From: Micromonospora sp. WMMD961
GTDB lineage: Bacteria > Actinomycetota > Actinomycetes > Mycobacteriales > Micromonosporaceae
Length of the DNA stretch: 64,000 nt
Assembly: GCF_029626145.1 (NCBI RefSeq)
Contig: NZ_JARUBJ010000002.1
Location: forward strand, 1,766,501-1,830,500
Direction: 5' to 3'
Positions 18,542-26,451 of this stretch are shown in pieces. The translations under genes were made by a program, and so were the position numbers. A model generated the notes under the pieces. It was not told the DNA's origin, made no database searches, and saw only the letters and a list, made by a program, of their open reading frames with translations. Position 1 is the first letter of the stretch; every line of letters starts with the position of its first letter.

Positions 18542-19027
18542 GTGACCGTCTACACCCCTCGACGCGCGGCCCGCGTGCTGCTCGTCGACGCGGCCGGTCG
18601 GGTCCTGCTGTTCGAGGGCTTCGACCCGGCCCGACCCGGGCATCGATACTGGTTCACCCCCGGTGGTGGGCTCGATCCGGCGGAGACCCCGGCGGCCGGC
18701 GCGGCGCGGGAGTTGGCCGAGGAGACCGGGCTGCGCCTCGACCCGACCGCGCTGGGTGAGGCGGTCTTCTCCGACATGACCGAGTTCACCTTCGACGGCA
18801 ACTGGTACCGCCAGGAGCAGGACTTCTTCCTCCTTCGGGTGCAGTCCTGGCAGGTCGACACCACCGGCTTCAACGACATCGAGCAGCGCAGCATCGCCGA
18901 CCACCGCTGGTGGCTCCCCGACGAGCTGGCGGCCAGCGGTGAACGGTTCTACCCGCCCGAGTTGCCGGCCCTGCTGGCCCGGCTGGGGCAGTGGACCGCC
19001 CCAACTCGGGACGAGGCGTCGTGCTGA
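18542..19027 (+). CDS. Nudix hydrolase
   Basis: Pyrophosphohydrolase of 161 residues acting on a nucleoside-diphosphate-linked substrate. The Nudix box G-x5-E-x7-REL-x-EE-x-GL is complete at 42-64 (GGLDPAETP...RELAEETGL). Specificity is not evident. GTG 18542 is preferred over GTG 18506, since CAGGCT lies 6 nt before it and no Shine-Dalgarno is present for either. It overlaps rnhB by 7 bases, so the two are coupled. Confidence 0.9.
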   Translation: MTVYTPRRAARVLLVDAAGRVLLFEGFDPARPGHRYWFTPGGGLDPAETPAAGAARELAEETGLRLDPTALGEAVFSDMTEFTFDGNWYRQEQDFFLLRVQSWQVDTTGFNDIEQRSIADHRWWLPDELAASGERFYPPELPALLARLGQWTAPTRDEASC

Positions 19028-19833
19028 CCCCGCCGCGCACGGTCGTACGCCGGGAGGCCGGCCTCTACGCCCTGGAACGAGCGTTGCAGCGACGCGGGTT
19101 CCGGCACGTGGCCGGTGCCGACGAGGCGGGCCGTGGTGCGTGTGCCGGTCCACTGGTCGCCGCCGCGGCGGTGCTGCCCGAGGGGCGGCGCGGCGAGATC
19201 GACGGGCTGGCCGACTCGAAGCTGCTCACCCCGGCCAGTCGGGAACGGGTGTACGCGGAGGTCGTGGACCGCGCACTCGCGTACGCCGTGGTGGTCATCC
19301 CCGCCGACGAGGTCGACGCCCGGGGGCTGCACGTGTGCAACCTCGCGGCGATGCGCCGGGCGCTCGCCTCGCTCACCACCCGGCCGGAGTACGTGCTGAC
19401 CGACGGCTTCGGCGTGGACGGGCTGGGCGTGCCCGGGCTGGCGGTGTGGAAGGGCGACCGGGTGGCCGCCTGCGTGGCGGCGGCCAGTGTGCTCGCCAAG
19501 GTCACCCGAGACCGGATCATGGTGGAGCTGGACGGGGTGTTCCCGGCGTACGGCTTCGCCGAGCACAAGGGCTACATCACCCCGGAGCACTCCGCGGCGT
19601 TGCGGGAGCACGGGCCGTGCCGGGAGCACCGGTTCTCGTACGTCAATGTCGCTGCGGTCTCCGGCCGCGACGGCCGGCCGCCGCGCGCCCGACGGCCCGG
19701 CGGCCACGCCTCGGAAGAGCCGATGGAGCGCTCCTGGGCGTCAGGGGGTACCGTCGGCGTGGCGTTGGGCGAGCAGCCTCGGCCTCCGGCGCCGGTGGGG
19801 GAAGATGTGGCCATGGAAGGCGGAGTGCGATGA
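19021..19833 (+). CDS. rnhB: Ribonuclease HII
   Basis: Removes RNA from RNA/DNA hybrids, including single ribonucleotides. Catalytic residues D34, E35 (GADEAGRG), D128 (LTDGFG) and D146 (WKGDRV) fit the DEDD set, and ASVLAKVTRD is the conserved helix. Length 270, with about 55 poorly conserved residues at the C-terminus. GTG 19021 overlaps the Nudix stop. The end overlaps the DUF2469 start by 4 bases (ATGA), so three genes are coupled. Confidence 0.94.
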   Translation: MLTPPRTVVRREAGLYALERALQRRGFRHVAGADEAGRGACAGPLVAAAAVLPEGRRGEIDGLADSKLLTPASRERVYAEVVDRALAYAVVVIPADEVDARGLHVCNLAAMRRALASLTTRPEYVLTDGFGVDGLGVPGLAVWKGDRVAACVAAASVLAKVTRDRIMVELDGVFPAYGFAEHKGYITPEHSAALREHGPCREHRFSYVNVAAVSGRDGRPPRARRPGGHASEEPMERSWASGGTVGVALGEQPRPPAPVGEDVAMEGGVR

Positions 19834-20153
19834 GCGCGGAAGATCTCGAGAAGTACGAGACCGAGATGGAGCTGCAGCTCTACCGGGAGTACCGCGACAT
19901 CGTCCGCCAATTCTCGTACGTGGTGGAGACGGAACGCCGGTTCTACCTGGCCAACCAGGTCGACCTGCACGTGCGCAACTCCGACGGCGAGGTCTACTTC
20001 GAGGTCGAGATGCACGACGCCTGGGTGTGGGACATGTACCGTCCCGCCCGCTTCGTGAAGAACGTCCGAGTGATGACTTTCAAGGACGTCAACGTCGAAG
20101 AGCTGGAGAAGCCCGACATCTCGCTGCCCGCCGACTCCGGCTTCGGCGGCTGA
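19830..20153 (+). CDS. DUF2469 domain protein
   Basis: Small acidic cytosolic protein of 107 residues, strongly conserved across actinobacteria and nearly always next to rnhB. It begins SAEDLEKYETEMELQLYREY and contains FSYVVETERRFYLANQVDLHV. Function unknown. The ATG overlaps the rnhB stop. The last codons are duplicated outside the gene (next entry). Confidence 0.93.
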   Translation: MSAEDLEKYETEMELQLYREYRDIVRQFSYVVETERRFYLANQVDLHVRNSDGEVYFEVEMHDAWVWDMYRPARFVKNVRVMTFKDVNVEELEKPDISLPADSGFGG

Positions 20154-20182
20154 GCGACCTACCCGGCTTCGGCGGCTGAGCG
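20137..20182 (+). repeat. 26-bp tandem duplication at the DUF2469 stop
   Basis: CCGGCTTCGGCGGCTGAGCG occurs at 20137-20156 and again at 20163-20182, including the stop codon, so a copy of the 3' end follows the gene. Possibly a recent slippage event. Confidence 0.85.
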
Positions 20183-20233
20183 CACGCGGCCGCAGCACGG
20201 GCCCCCCACCCGTGGTGCAGCACCGGCCGCCGA

Positions 20234-21376
20234 TCACTCGGCCGGCACCACGACCTCGACCCGCTGCACCAGGTTGTTGGCGAAGCCGCCACGGTTCCAC
20301 GGCTGCTCGACCGGCTGGGTCCGCCCGGACGCGTCGGTCGCCCGGGCACCCAGCACGTATCGGCCCGGGGCGGCGGTCCACTCGTACCGCCAGCGCCGCC
20401 AGGCGAAGTCACCGGCCGCCGCCGGGTCCAGCTCGGCCGGCGCCCAGCTCTCCCCACCGTCGGTGGTGACCTCCACCGACACCACCGGGGCGTGCCCGGA
20501 CCAGGCCCGACCGTCGACCGTGCAGGCACCGGGGCGCAGCACGCGGCGGCGGGACATGAAGTCGGGGAAGCCTGGCGGGCGGACCAGCGCCCGCGGCTCG
20601 ATCCGCGTCACCGGCACGCCCGGGTCGTCGGCGTCGCGGCGGACCCGGTAGGCCACCGCGTTCTGGTACCCCTGGAACGGCTCGGTCCGGACCTCGATCG
20701 AGTGCAGCCACTTCACGTGCGCCATGCCGTACCAGCCGGGCACGATCAGCCGCAGCGGAGCGCCGTGCTGTGGCAGCAGGGGAGCGCCGTTCATCTCGTA
20801 CGCCAGCAGCACCTCCTCGCGCAGCGCGTCGGCGACCGGCAGCCCACGCTGGTAGTCCTGCTCGACCCCGCGCTCGACGCCGTGATCGGCGCCGGTGAAG
20901 ACCACGTCGACAGCGTCCGGCCCGAGGCCCGCCTCCCGCAGCAGCGGAGCGAGGGGCGTGCCGGTCCACTCGGCGTTGCCGACGGCCTCGACCAGCCACG
21001 GCTGGCTCACCGGCCGGGGGTGCAGCAGGGCCCGGCCGTTACCGGCGCACTCCAGCGTCACCTGCCGGGTGACCCGTGGCCGCTCCCGCAGGTCGGCGAG
21101 GGTCACCGTCAGCGGCCGGTCCACCGCGCCGCCGATGGTCAGCGCGTGCGTCGCCGCGTCGACCTCCGGGATGTCGTAGTGGATCAGCAGGTAGTGCAGC
21201 CCGGCGGGCGTGACGTCGTAGCGCAGCGCCTCCAACGGGATGCCGTGGTTGCGGGCAGCGAGCTGCAACTCCTCGGCGCTGATCGCCTCGTCCGGATGCG
21301 CGAGCCGGGACGGGCCGCTCACGTCGGCCACCGCCGGCCCGGTGGAGGAGGACGTCCGGTCATCGAGAGTGGTCAT
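20234..21376 (-). CDS. Sulfite-oxidase-type molybdopterin oxidoreductase
   Basis: Molybdenum-cofactor enzyme of 380 residues in the sulfite oxidase family. The Mo-ligating cysteine is C110 in LECAGNGR; the cofactor-binding fold continues to about 240 (LIVPGWYGMAHVKWL), and a C-terminal dimerisation domain of immunoglobulin type follows (SVEVTTDGGESW). No signal peptide or Tat motif is seen and no heme or cytochrome partner lies nearby, so it is probably cytosolic; the electron acceptor is unknown. GGGGAGG precedes the ATG. Its position between DUF2469 and the comM block is not standard. Confidence 0.9.
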   Translation of the reverse strand: MTTLDDRTSSSTGPAVADVSGPSRLAHPDEAISAEELQLAARNHGIPLEALRYDVTPAGLHYLLIHYDIPEVDAATHALTIGGAVDRPLTVTLADLRERPRVTRQVTLECAGNGRALLHPRPVSQPWLVEAVGNAEWTGTPLAPLLREAGLGPDAVDVVFTGADHGVERGVEQDYQRGLPVADALREEVLLAYEMNGAPLLPQHGAPLRLIVPGWYGMAHVKWLHSIEVRTEPFQGYQNAVAYRVRRDADDPGVPVTRIEPRALVRPPGFPDFMSRRRVLRPGACTVDGRAWSGHAPVVSVEVTTDGGESWAPAELDPAAAGDFAWRRWRYEWTAAPGRYVLGARATDASGRTQPVEQPWNRGGFANNLVQRVEVVVPAE

Positions 21377-21553
21377 GCGGGCCTCCCCGGTGCAGACGGC
21401 GGCACCCGCCGTACGCGGCCCAGCCTAGGCCCTCCCGGGCTGCGGGGCGGCGCGCGGTCGAACTGCTTTGGACCCGAAGACGGCACCGGAGGTACGGCGG
21501 CGTGGGGTCAGCGGGCTGGTACCGGTTCGGCCGAGCGATCATTGCGGGTTGTG

Positions 21554-22000
21554 ATGATTGCGGATGAGGAATTCTGGCGGCTCGTCGCGGTGTTGGGCGG
21601 TCGGCCCGAGGTGCAGGACGACCGGCCGTACGAGCGGTTGACCGCCGTGCTGGCGGAAGAGCCGGTGGAGCGGATCATCGGCTTCGCCGAGACGCTCGCG
21701 TTCAAGCTCTACGAACTGGACCGTCGGGTGCTCGCTCGGGCAGTTCCACCGGGCGGCGACCAGCTGACTGAGGACGGCTTCCTGTACGCGCGCTGCGCGG
21801 TGGTGGTGGCGGGACCGGCGGCCTTCGATGCCGTGCTGGCCGATCCGGCAGCGTTCGGGCGCTTCACGACCGTCGAGGCCGCTCATGCGGAATCGATTCT
21901 CGACGTCGCGTCCAACGCATACCAGACAATGACCGGCAAGGAGTGGGAGCACGTCGAGGAGTACGACTACGAGACCGGGTCCAATGAGCAGTGGTGGTGA
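21554..22000 (+). CDS. DUF4240 domain protein
   Basis: Protein of 148 residues beginning MIADEEFWRLVAVLGG, with FAETLAFKLYELDRRVLAR, FLYARCAVVVAG and a C-terminus EWEHVEEYDYETGSNEQWW, characteristic of DUF4240 (small actinobacterial family of unknown function). A tandem GTG-ATG start (21551/21554) makes the exact start ambiguous; there is no clear Shine-Dalgarno. Divergent from the sulfite oxidase gene across 177 bp. Confidence 0.85.
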   Translation: MIADEEFWRLVAVLGGRPEVQDDRPYERLTAVLAEEPVERIIGFAETLAFKLYELDRRVLARAVPPGGDQLTEDGFLYARCAVVVAGPAAFDAVLADPAAFGRFTTVEAAHAESILDVASNAYQTMTGKEWEHVEEYDYETGSNEQWW

Positions 22001-22062
22001 CCTGGTCCGGTAGGCGTCGGGCCAGTGTCCGGGCATAGCAGATCATCGAGGACGTTGGGTGG

Positions 22063-22090
22063 TCGTCCACAGCACGCCCCGTTGTCCACA
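22063..22090 (+). promoter_or_regulatory. Paired DnaA-box-like sites
   Basis: TTGTCCACA at 22082-22090 equals the actinobacterial DnaA box, with TCGTCCACA (one mismatch) at 22063-22071, same orientation and 19 bp apart. They lie upstream of the M23 peptidase gene. They may bind DnaA for regulation or titration; no origin is here. Confidence 0.5.
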
Positions 22091-22142
22091 GACCGGTCGG
22101 CCGGGCTGGCAGACGGCCCGGTGTTGGCTGCAGGCTGCCATC

Positions 22143-22844
22143 ATGCGTCCGCCGTCCACCCCTTCGATCCGCCGTACGCTGCTGCTCTGCGCCGCGCTTC
22201 CGCTCGCGCTGACCGTGCAACTCTGCGGGCTGGCGGTGTTGGTCGCGGTGGTACCCGGCCAACCACCGACGCCGACCGTCCCGGTCGCGGCCCTGGCGGT
22301 GCCGGTGGCGGGCCCAGCGCCCACCGGGCGATTCCGCTGGCCGGTCGACGGGCCACCTCGTCCGGTACGCCGATTCGACCCGCCACCCCGGCCGTGGCTG
22401 TCCGGTCACCGGGGCGTCGACCTGGCCGCGCCGGCCGGAGCGGTGATCCGCAGCGCCGGTCCGGGCACCGTCCTCTTCGCCGGTATGGTGGCCGGGCGAC
22501 CGGTCATCACCGTGGGGCACGCCGACGGGCTGCGGACCACCCACGAGCCGGTCCGACCCGCCGTACGTCCTGGCCAGCAGGTCACCGCCGGCACCCCGCT
22601 GGGCGAGCTGCTACCCGGCCACCCGGGTTGCCCGGCCGAGGCGTGCCTGCACTGGGGCCTGCGCCGGGGCACGGACTATCTGGACCCGCTGGCACTGCTC
22701 GGCCTCGGCCCGGTGCGTCTGGTCCCTGTCGGTCCGCTTCCGGTGTCTGCTCCCGGTCGTCCGGTCAACGCTGGGCGAGCAGTGCCGGCAGCCGTGCGCC
22801 CAGCCGCTCGTACTCGTCGGCGGTGTTGTAGACCTGACCGGTGA
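22143..22844 (+). CDS. Secreted M23-family (LytM-like) peptidase
   Basis: Exported protein of 233 residues. A signal peptide or anchor lies at about 10-38, followed by a Pro/Val-rich linker and an M23 domain with Zn ligands H89 and D93 (SGHRGVDLA) and H170 (CLHWGL). The first His of the usual HxH is replaced by C168, so activity may be altered. The ATG 22143 is chosen to begin just before the signal peptide. The 3' end overlaps the convergent PLP gene by 80 bp; the Arg-rich last residues are encoded there and could be a read-on of a lost stop. A peptidase of this family is commonly found near rpsB in actinobacteria. Confidence 0.82.
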   Translation: MRPPSTPSIRRTLLLCAALPLALTVQLCGLAVLVAVVPGQPPTPTVPVAALAVPVAGPAPTGRFRWPVDGPPRPVRRFDPPPRPWLSGHRGVDLAAPAGAVIRSAGPGTVLFAGMVAGRPVITVGHADGLRTTHEPVRPAVRPGQQVTAGTPLGELLPGHPGCPAEACLHWGLRRGTDYLDPLALLGLGPVRLVPVGPLPVSAPGRPVNAGRAVPAAVRPAARTRRRCCRPDR

Positions 22845-23946
22845 GCCGCAGCCACCCCCGGCCGTTCCAGCTCATCACCGCCACCTCGGCGGCGAGCCGT
22901 TCACCGATGCGCGCCTGCAACGCCCGAGCGGCGTCGATCGTGGTGCCAGCGCCGGGCGGCAGCGGGATGAGACGCATGGCCACCCCCGGTCCGCCGGGGT
23001 CGGGCAGATCGCCGGGGGCCACCCCCAGGGCGTCCGCCACCACCCGCTGGCCGTACGCGGCGAGCGCGGCGTTGTGCGCCCGTACCCGGTCGACGCCGAG
23101 ACTGCGCAGCGTGAACAGGCCCGCCGGCGCGGCCAGCCAGGACGTGTAGTCGAGGGTCGCCTGCCACTCGAGCCGGGCCGGGAAGCCCGACTCCTGCTCC
23201 CAGGAGACCACCAGCGGCTCGATCCGGTCCCGCCACTGCGGTGCCACCGCCAGCAGGGCGGTCCCGCGCGGGGCGTACGCCCACTTGTGCAGGTTGCCCA
23301 CCCAGAAGTCGGCGCCGATGCTGGCCACCGTCGTCGCCAGCATTCCCGGGGCGTGTGCGGCGTCGACCAGGACCGGTATGCCGTGTTCGCGGGCCACCCC
23401 GACGATCGCGGCGGTCGGGAAGAGCTTGGCCGTGGCCGAGGTGAGCTGGTCGACGACGAGTAGTCGGGTCCGGCCGGGTCGCAGGCCGTCGCGGACGATC
23501 TGCACGAGCTGCTCGTCGGTCGCGGCCAGTGGAATCGGCAGGACCCGGCTGACCGCCCCGGTACGGCGGCACTCACGCTGGATGGCCAGGCTCACCGCCC
23601 CGTACCCGTGGTCGGTGCTGAGCACCTCGTCGCCGGGCCGCAGGCCCATCGACTGGAGCACCACGGCGACGCCGGTCGTGGTGTTGCCCACCAGGGCGCT
23701 GCCGTCCGGGTCGGCACCCAGGAACCCGGCGAGGTGCCGGCGGGTGTGCGCGATCCGCTCGACCAGCCCCTGGGTGAAGAAGCGCAGCGGGTTGGACTCC
23801 ATCTCGTCACGCAGCCGCTGCTGGGCTCGCTGCACCCCGATCGGGACCGCGCCGAACGAGCCGTGGTTGAGATGGCTGACCGCCGGGTCCAGGGAGAAGA
23901 GCAGGCGGGCGCCCGGGATCGGCTCAGGGGGCTGCGGGACGCTCAC
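22765..23946 (-). CDS. Class V PLP-dependent aminotransferase-fold enzyme
   Basis: Fold type I PLP enzyme of 393 residues, similar to isopenicillin-N epimerase and cysteine desulfurase-like proteins. It starts with SHLNHGSFGAVP, binds the pyridine ring with D195/H198 in VLVDAAHAPG and forms the Schiff base at K221 in GNLHKWAYAPRG. The reaction cannot be assigned; epimerase or lyase are possible. GTG start with TACGAT 6 nt upstream and no Shine-Dalgarno, so likely leaderless. The 3' end runs 80 bp into the convergent M23 gene. Confidence 0.9.
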   Translation of the reverse strand: MSVPQPPEPIPGARLLFSLDPAVSHLNHGSFGAVPIGVQRAQQRLRDEMESNPLRFFTQGLVERIAHTRRHLAGFLGADPDGSALVGNTTTGVAVVLQSMGLRPGDEVLSTDHGYGAVSLAIQRECRRTGAVSRVLPIPLAATDEQLVQIVRDGLRPGRTRLLVVDQLTSATAKLFPTAAIVGVAREHGIPVLVDAAHAPGMLATTVASIGADFWVGNLHKWAYAPRGTALLAVAPQWRDRIEPLVVSWEQESGFPARLEWQATLDYTSWLAAPAGLFTLRSLGVDRVRAHNAALAAYGQRVVADALGVAPGDLPDPGGPGVAMRLIPLPPGAGTTIDAARALQARIGERLAAEVAVMSWNGRGWLRLTGQVYNTADEYERLGARLPALLAQR

Positions 23947-23990
23947 TTGATGATCGTAACCGCCGGGGCCCCCGGACCTGCGGCCCTTGA

Positions 23991-25013
23991 TCAGGCGCGC
24001 GGGTGGGCCTGACGGTACGCGGCGCGCAGCCGCTCCACCGACACGTGTGTGTAGATCTGCGTGCTGGCCAACGACGAGTGACCGAGCAGCTCCTGCACGG
24101 CGCGCAGGTCCGCACCACCCTCCAGCAGGTGGGTGGCCGCCGAGTGGCGTAGACCGTGCGGGCTCGTCCGGGGTAGGCCGGCGGCCTCGGCGTACGCACC
24201 GACGATCTGACGCGCGGTCGTCGGATTGAGCCGACCACCACGGGCACCCAGCAGCAGCGCGTCCCCGGAGTGCGCGCCCATCAGCGCCGGCCGGCCCCGG
24301 CGTAACCAGTCGTCCAACGCCCGCTGGGCGGGCACCCCGTACGGCACCGAGCGTTCCCGTCCGCCCTTGCCGAGCACCCGGATCACCCGTCGGCCGTGGT
24401 CGACGTCAGCGACGTCCAACCCGCACGCCTCACTGACCCGTACGCCGGTGGCGTAGAGCAGCTCCAGCAGCACCCGGTCCCGCAATGGCACCGCGGTTTC
24501 CGTCGGGGCGCCCGCCGCGTCTGTGGGTGCTGGATCTGTGTGTTCTTGGTGTGCTTGGGGTGGGTCGGTGGTGGGCGTCGCGCGACGGGCCGGGGCCTCG
24601 ACCAACGCGGCTGCCTGGTCGGCGCGCAGCACGCCGGGCAACTCCCGGTGTGCACGTGGGCTGGCCAGTGCCGCACCGACGTCGACGGCTAGCAGCCCGG
24701 CTCGGTGCGCCCAGGCGCTGAACGCCCGTGCCGACGCGGCCCGCCGCGCCAACGACGTGCGTGCCGCGCCCGTGGTGCGCTGCCGCGCCAGCCAACTGCG
24801 CAACACCGACAGGTCCAGGTCGGCCAGGTCGACGCAGCCCATCCGTACCGCATGGTCGAGCAACGAGACCAGATCGGTGACGTACGCGCGGACGGTGTGC
24901 GTCGAGCGGTTCCGCACCCGGGACAGGTGCTCGGCGAAGTCGTCGACGGCATCCCGCAACGCCGGCGGTAGTGCCTGGTGCATGGCCCGGGTGCTCCGGT
25001 CGGGCCGGCTCAT
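23991..25013 (-). CDS. xerC: Tyrosine recombinase XerC
   Basis: Site-specific recombinase that with XerD resolves chromosome dimers at dif. SAM-like N-domain up to about 125, then the catalytic domain with R192, K216, H286, R289, H312 and nucleophile Y321 (TQIYTHV). Length 340 exceeds the family norm of about 300 because of an insert at about 141-176, rich in Pro, Thr, Asp and Ala (codons at 24486-24593, less GC-rich than the surroundings), between the two domains. A start at M11 (24983) is possible. Same strand as dprA-comM-yraN. Confidence 0.93.
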   Translation of the reverse strand: MSRPDRSTRAMHQALPPALRDAVDDFAEHLSRVRNRSTHTVRAYVTDLVSLLDHAVRMGCVDLADLDLSVLRSWLARQRTTGAARTSLARRAASARAFSAWAHRAGLLAVDVGAALASPRAHRELPGVLRADQAAALVEAPARRATPTTDPPQAHQEHTDPAPTDAAGAPTETAVPLRDRVLLELLYATGVRVSEACGLDVADVDHGRRVIRVLGKGGRERSVPYGVPAQRALDDWLRRGRPALMGAHSGDALLLGARGGRLNPTTARQIVGAYAEAAGLPRTSPHGLRHSAATHLLEGGADLRAVQELLGHSSLASTQIYTHVSVERLRAAYRQAHPRA

Positions 25014-25088
25014 CGCGGACGCGCCGGTTCGTCGGCCCCGGCGCCCTCACTGGCAGCTGACACGCCCTCAGCCTACGGCCGATGGGTG

Positions 25089-25199
25089 CTAGCTGCGGTT
25101 GCTCCTCTTGACCAGGAACACGACCAGGCCCACAACGAGCACAGCGGTCGTGACGAGACAGCACAGGATGGTGACATGCCACGGCTTGATCGCACCCAT
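25089..25199 (-). CDS. 36-residue single-pass membrane peptide
   Basis: Small open frame between dprA and xerC, ATG at 25199 and TAG at 25089. The predicted protein begins MGAIKPWHVT, has one hydrophobic helix (about 9-30, ILCCLVTTAVLVVGLVVFLV) and ends KRSNRS, an inside-positive tail. The MGAIKPWH start is one I recognise from small unannotated actinobacterial membrane proteins (memory, not checked). Function unknown. It is the only coding candidate in the 232-bp gap and lies on the same strand as its neighbours. Confidence 0.68.
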   Translation of the reverse strand: MGAIKPWHVTILCCLVTTAVLVVGLVVFLVKRSNRS

Positions 25200-25245
25200 G
25201 ACCACGCACCGTACCGGTAACACCAGCTGTCGGGTGCCCCGTCAT

Positions 25246-26451
25246 TCAGCGTGCGGTGACGCCTACGTTTCCGGGTTTCGGTGCTACCTGCGCACGGAGG
25301 GCGTAGCCGTCGTCACGACGGACCACCATGGACAGCTCCTCGAGCAGGGACAGCTTGCGCATCGCGGTGCGAACGTCGAGGCCGGCGCGGGCGGCGAGCG
25401 CGTCGACACCTCGGGCACCCCGGCGGGGCATCGCCTCCAGCAGTGACCGCGCGTCGTCGTCGAGCGCGTCGGCGGGCCGTTGTGGGCCACGCGCCGGCGG
25501 GGCCAGGTCGGCGCCGATCCGGCCCACCTCCTCGAGCACGTGTGCCACGCCGGTGACCAGCCGCGTCTTGGGGTTGTCGCGGAGGAACTCGTGCGCGCCG
25601 ACGGACATCGCCGAGGTCACCGGCCCGGGCACCACCATGGCTACCCGATTGGTGTAGACGGCTCGGCGCGCGGTCTGGGTCGCGCCACTGCGCGCCGACG
25701 CCTCCACCAGGACCGTGCCCAGGGTGCCTGCGGCGATCACCCGATTGCGGATCAGGAACCGGGGCCGCAGCGGCTCGGCACCGGGCGGCCACTCGCTGAC
25801 CAGCAGCCCGGTGTCGGCGATCCGGTCGAAGAGCGCGGCGTTTCCCATCGGGTACGGTCGGTCCAGTCCACAGGCGAGCACCGCGACGGTCAAACCGCCC
25901 GCGTTGAGGGCTCCCCGGTGGGCGGCGGCGTCGATGCCGAACGCGCCACCCGACACGACTGTCCAGTCCCGCTCGGCCAGCCCGTATCCCAGCTCGGTCG
26001 CGACGTGCTGGCCATACCCGGTGGCCGCCCGCGCCCCGACCACGGCCACCGAACGATCCAGGGCCTCGCCCAGCGGCCAGCCTCCACGTACCCAGAAGCA
26101 GAGCGGTGGTGCGGTCTCCAGGTCCACCCGTCGGGTGACGTCCGGCAGACGTAGCGTGGCCAGAGCGGCAACCCGGGCCGGCCACTCCTCGTCGTCCGGC
26201 GTGACCAGTCGGGCACCGAGCCGGTCGGCGCGCTCCAGCGCCTCGGCCGCCACCGCCCGGGCGTCGCCGCCCGCCAACCGGGCGGCCACCGTGCTGTGCA
26301 GCCAGCCGTCCGGGCTGCCCCCGTCGAGCAGCAGATCGAGGGTCGCCACCGGCCCGAGCCGTTCGACCAGCCGGTACACCACGCGGGTGCCCGGCTCGGC
26401 CAGCCAGGTCAGCGCGACCCGGGCCAACCTGCGCTCGTCGTCGGCACTCAC
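25246..26451 (-). CDS. dprA: DNA-processing protein DprA
   Basis: RecA loader of natural transformation, conserved also in non-competent bacteria. Length 401. N-terminal helical part, then the Rossmann-like domain with VAVVGARAATGYG and SGGAFGIDAAAHRGAL, and PPGAEPLRPRFLIRNRVIA. A C-terminal winged-helix (VDALAARAGLDVRTAMRKL) follows. GTG 26451 overlaps the comM stop by 4 bases, which fixes the start; the open frame further upstream is a comM shadow. Operon yraN-comM-dprA. Confidence 0.95.
   Translation of the reverse strand: MSADDERRLARVALTWLAEPGTRVVYRLVERLGPVATLDLLLDGGSPDGWLHSTVAARLAGGDARAVAAEALERADRLGARLVTPDDEEWPARVAALATLRLPDVTRRVDLETAPPLCFWVRGGWPLGEALDRSVAVVGARAATGYGQHVATELGYGLAERDWTVVSGGAFGIDAAAHRGALNAGGLTVAVLACGLDRPYPMGNAALFDRIADTGLLVSEWPPGAEPLRPRFLIRNRVIAAGTLGTVLVEASARSGATQTARRAVYTNRVAMVVPGPVTSAMSVGAHEFLRDNPKTRLVTGVAHVLEEVGRIGADLAPPARGPQRPADALDDDARSLLEAMPRRGARGVDALAARAGLDVRTAMRKLSLLEELSMVVRRDDGYALRAQVAPKPGNVGVTAR

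Noticed and set aside
20492..21553. Long N-terminal extension of the DUF4240 frame
   Set aside because: Runs antisense through the sulfite oxidase gene; the family N-terminus starts at 21554.
23991..25013. XerC-like recombinase as integrase of a mobile element
   Set aside because: It has the normal XerC catalytic set and sits with dprA-comM-yraN; no attachment sites or phage genes are seen.
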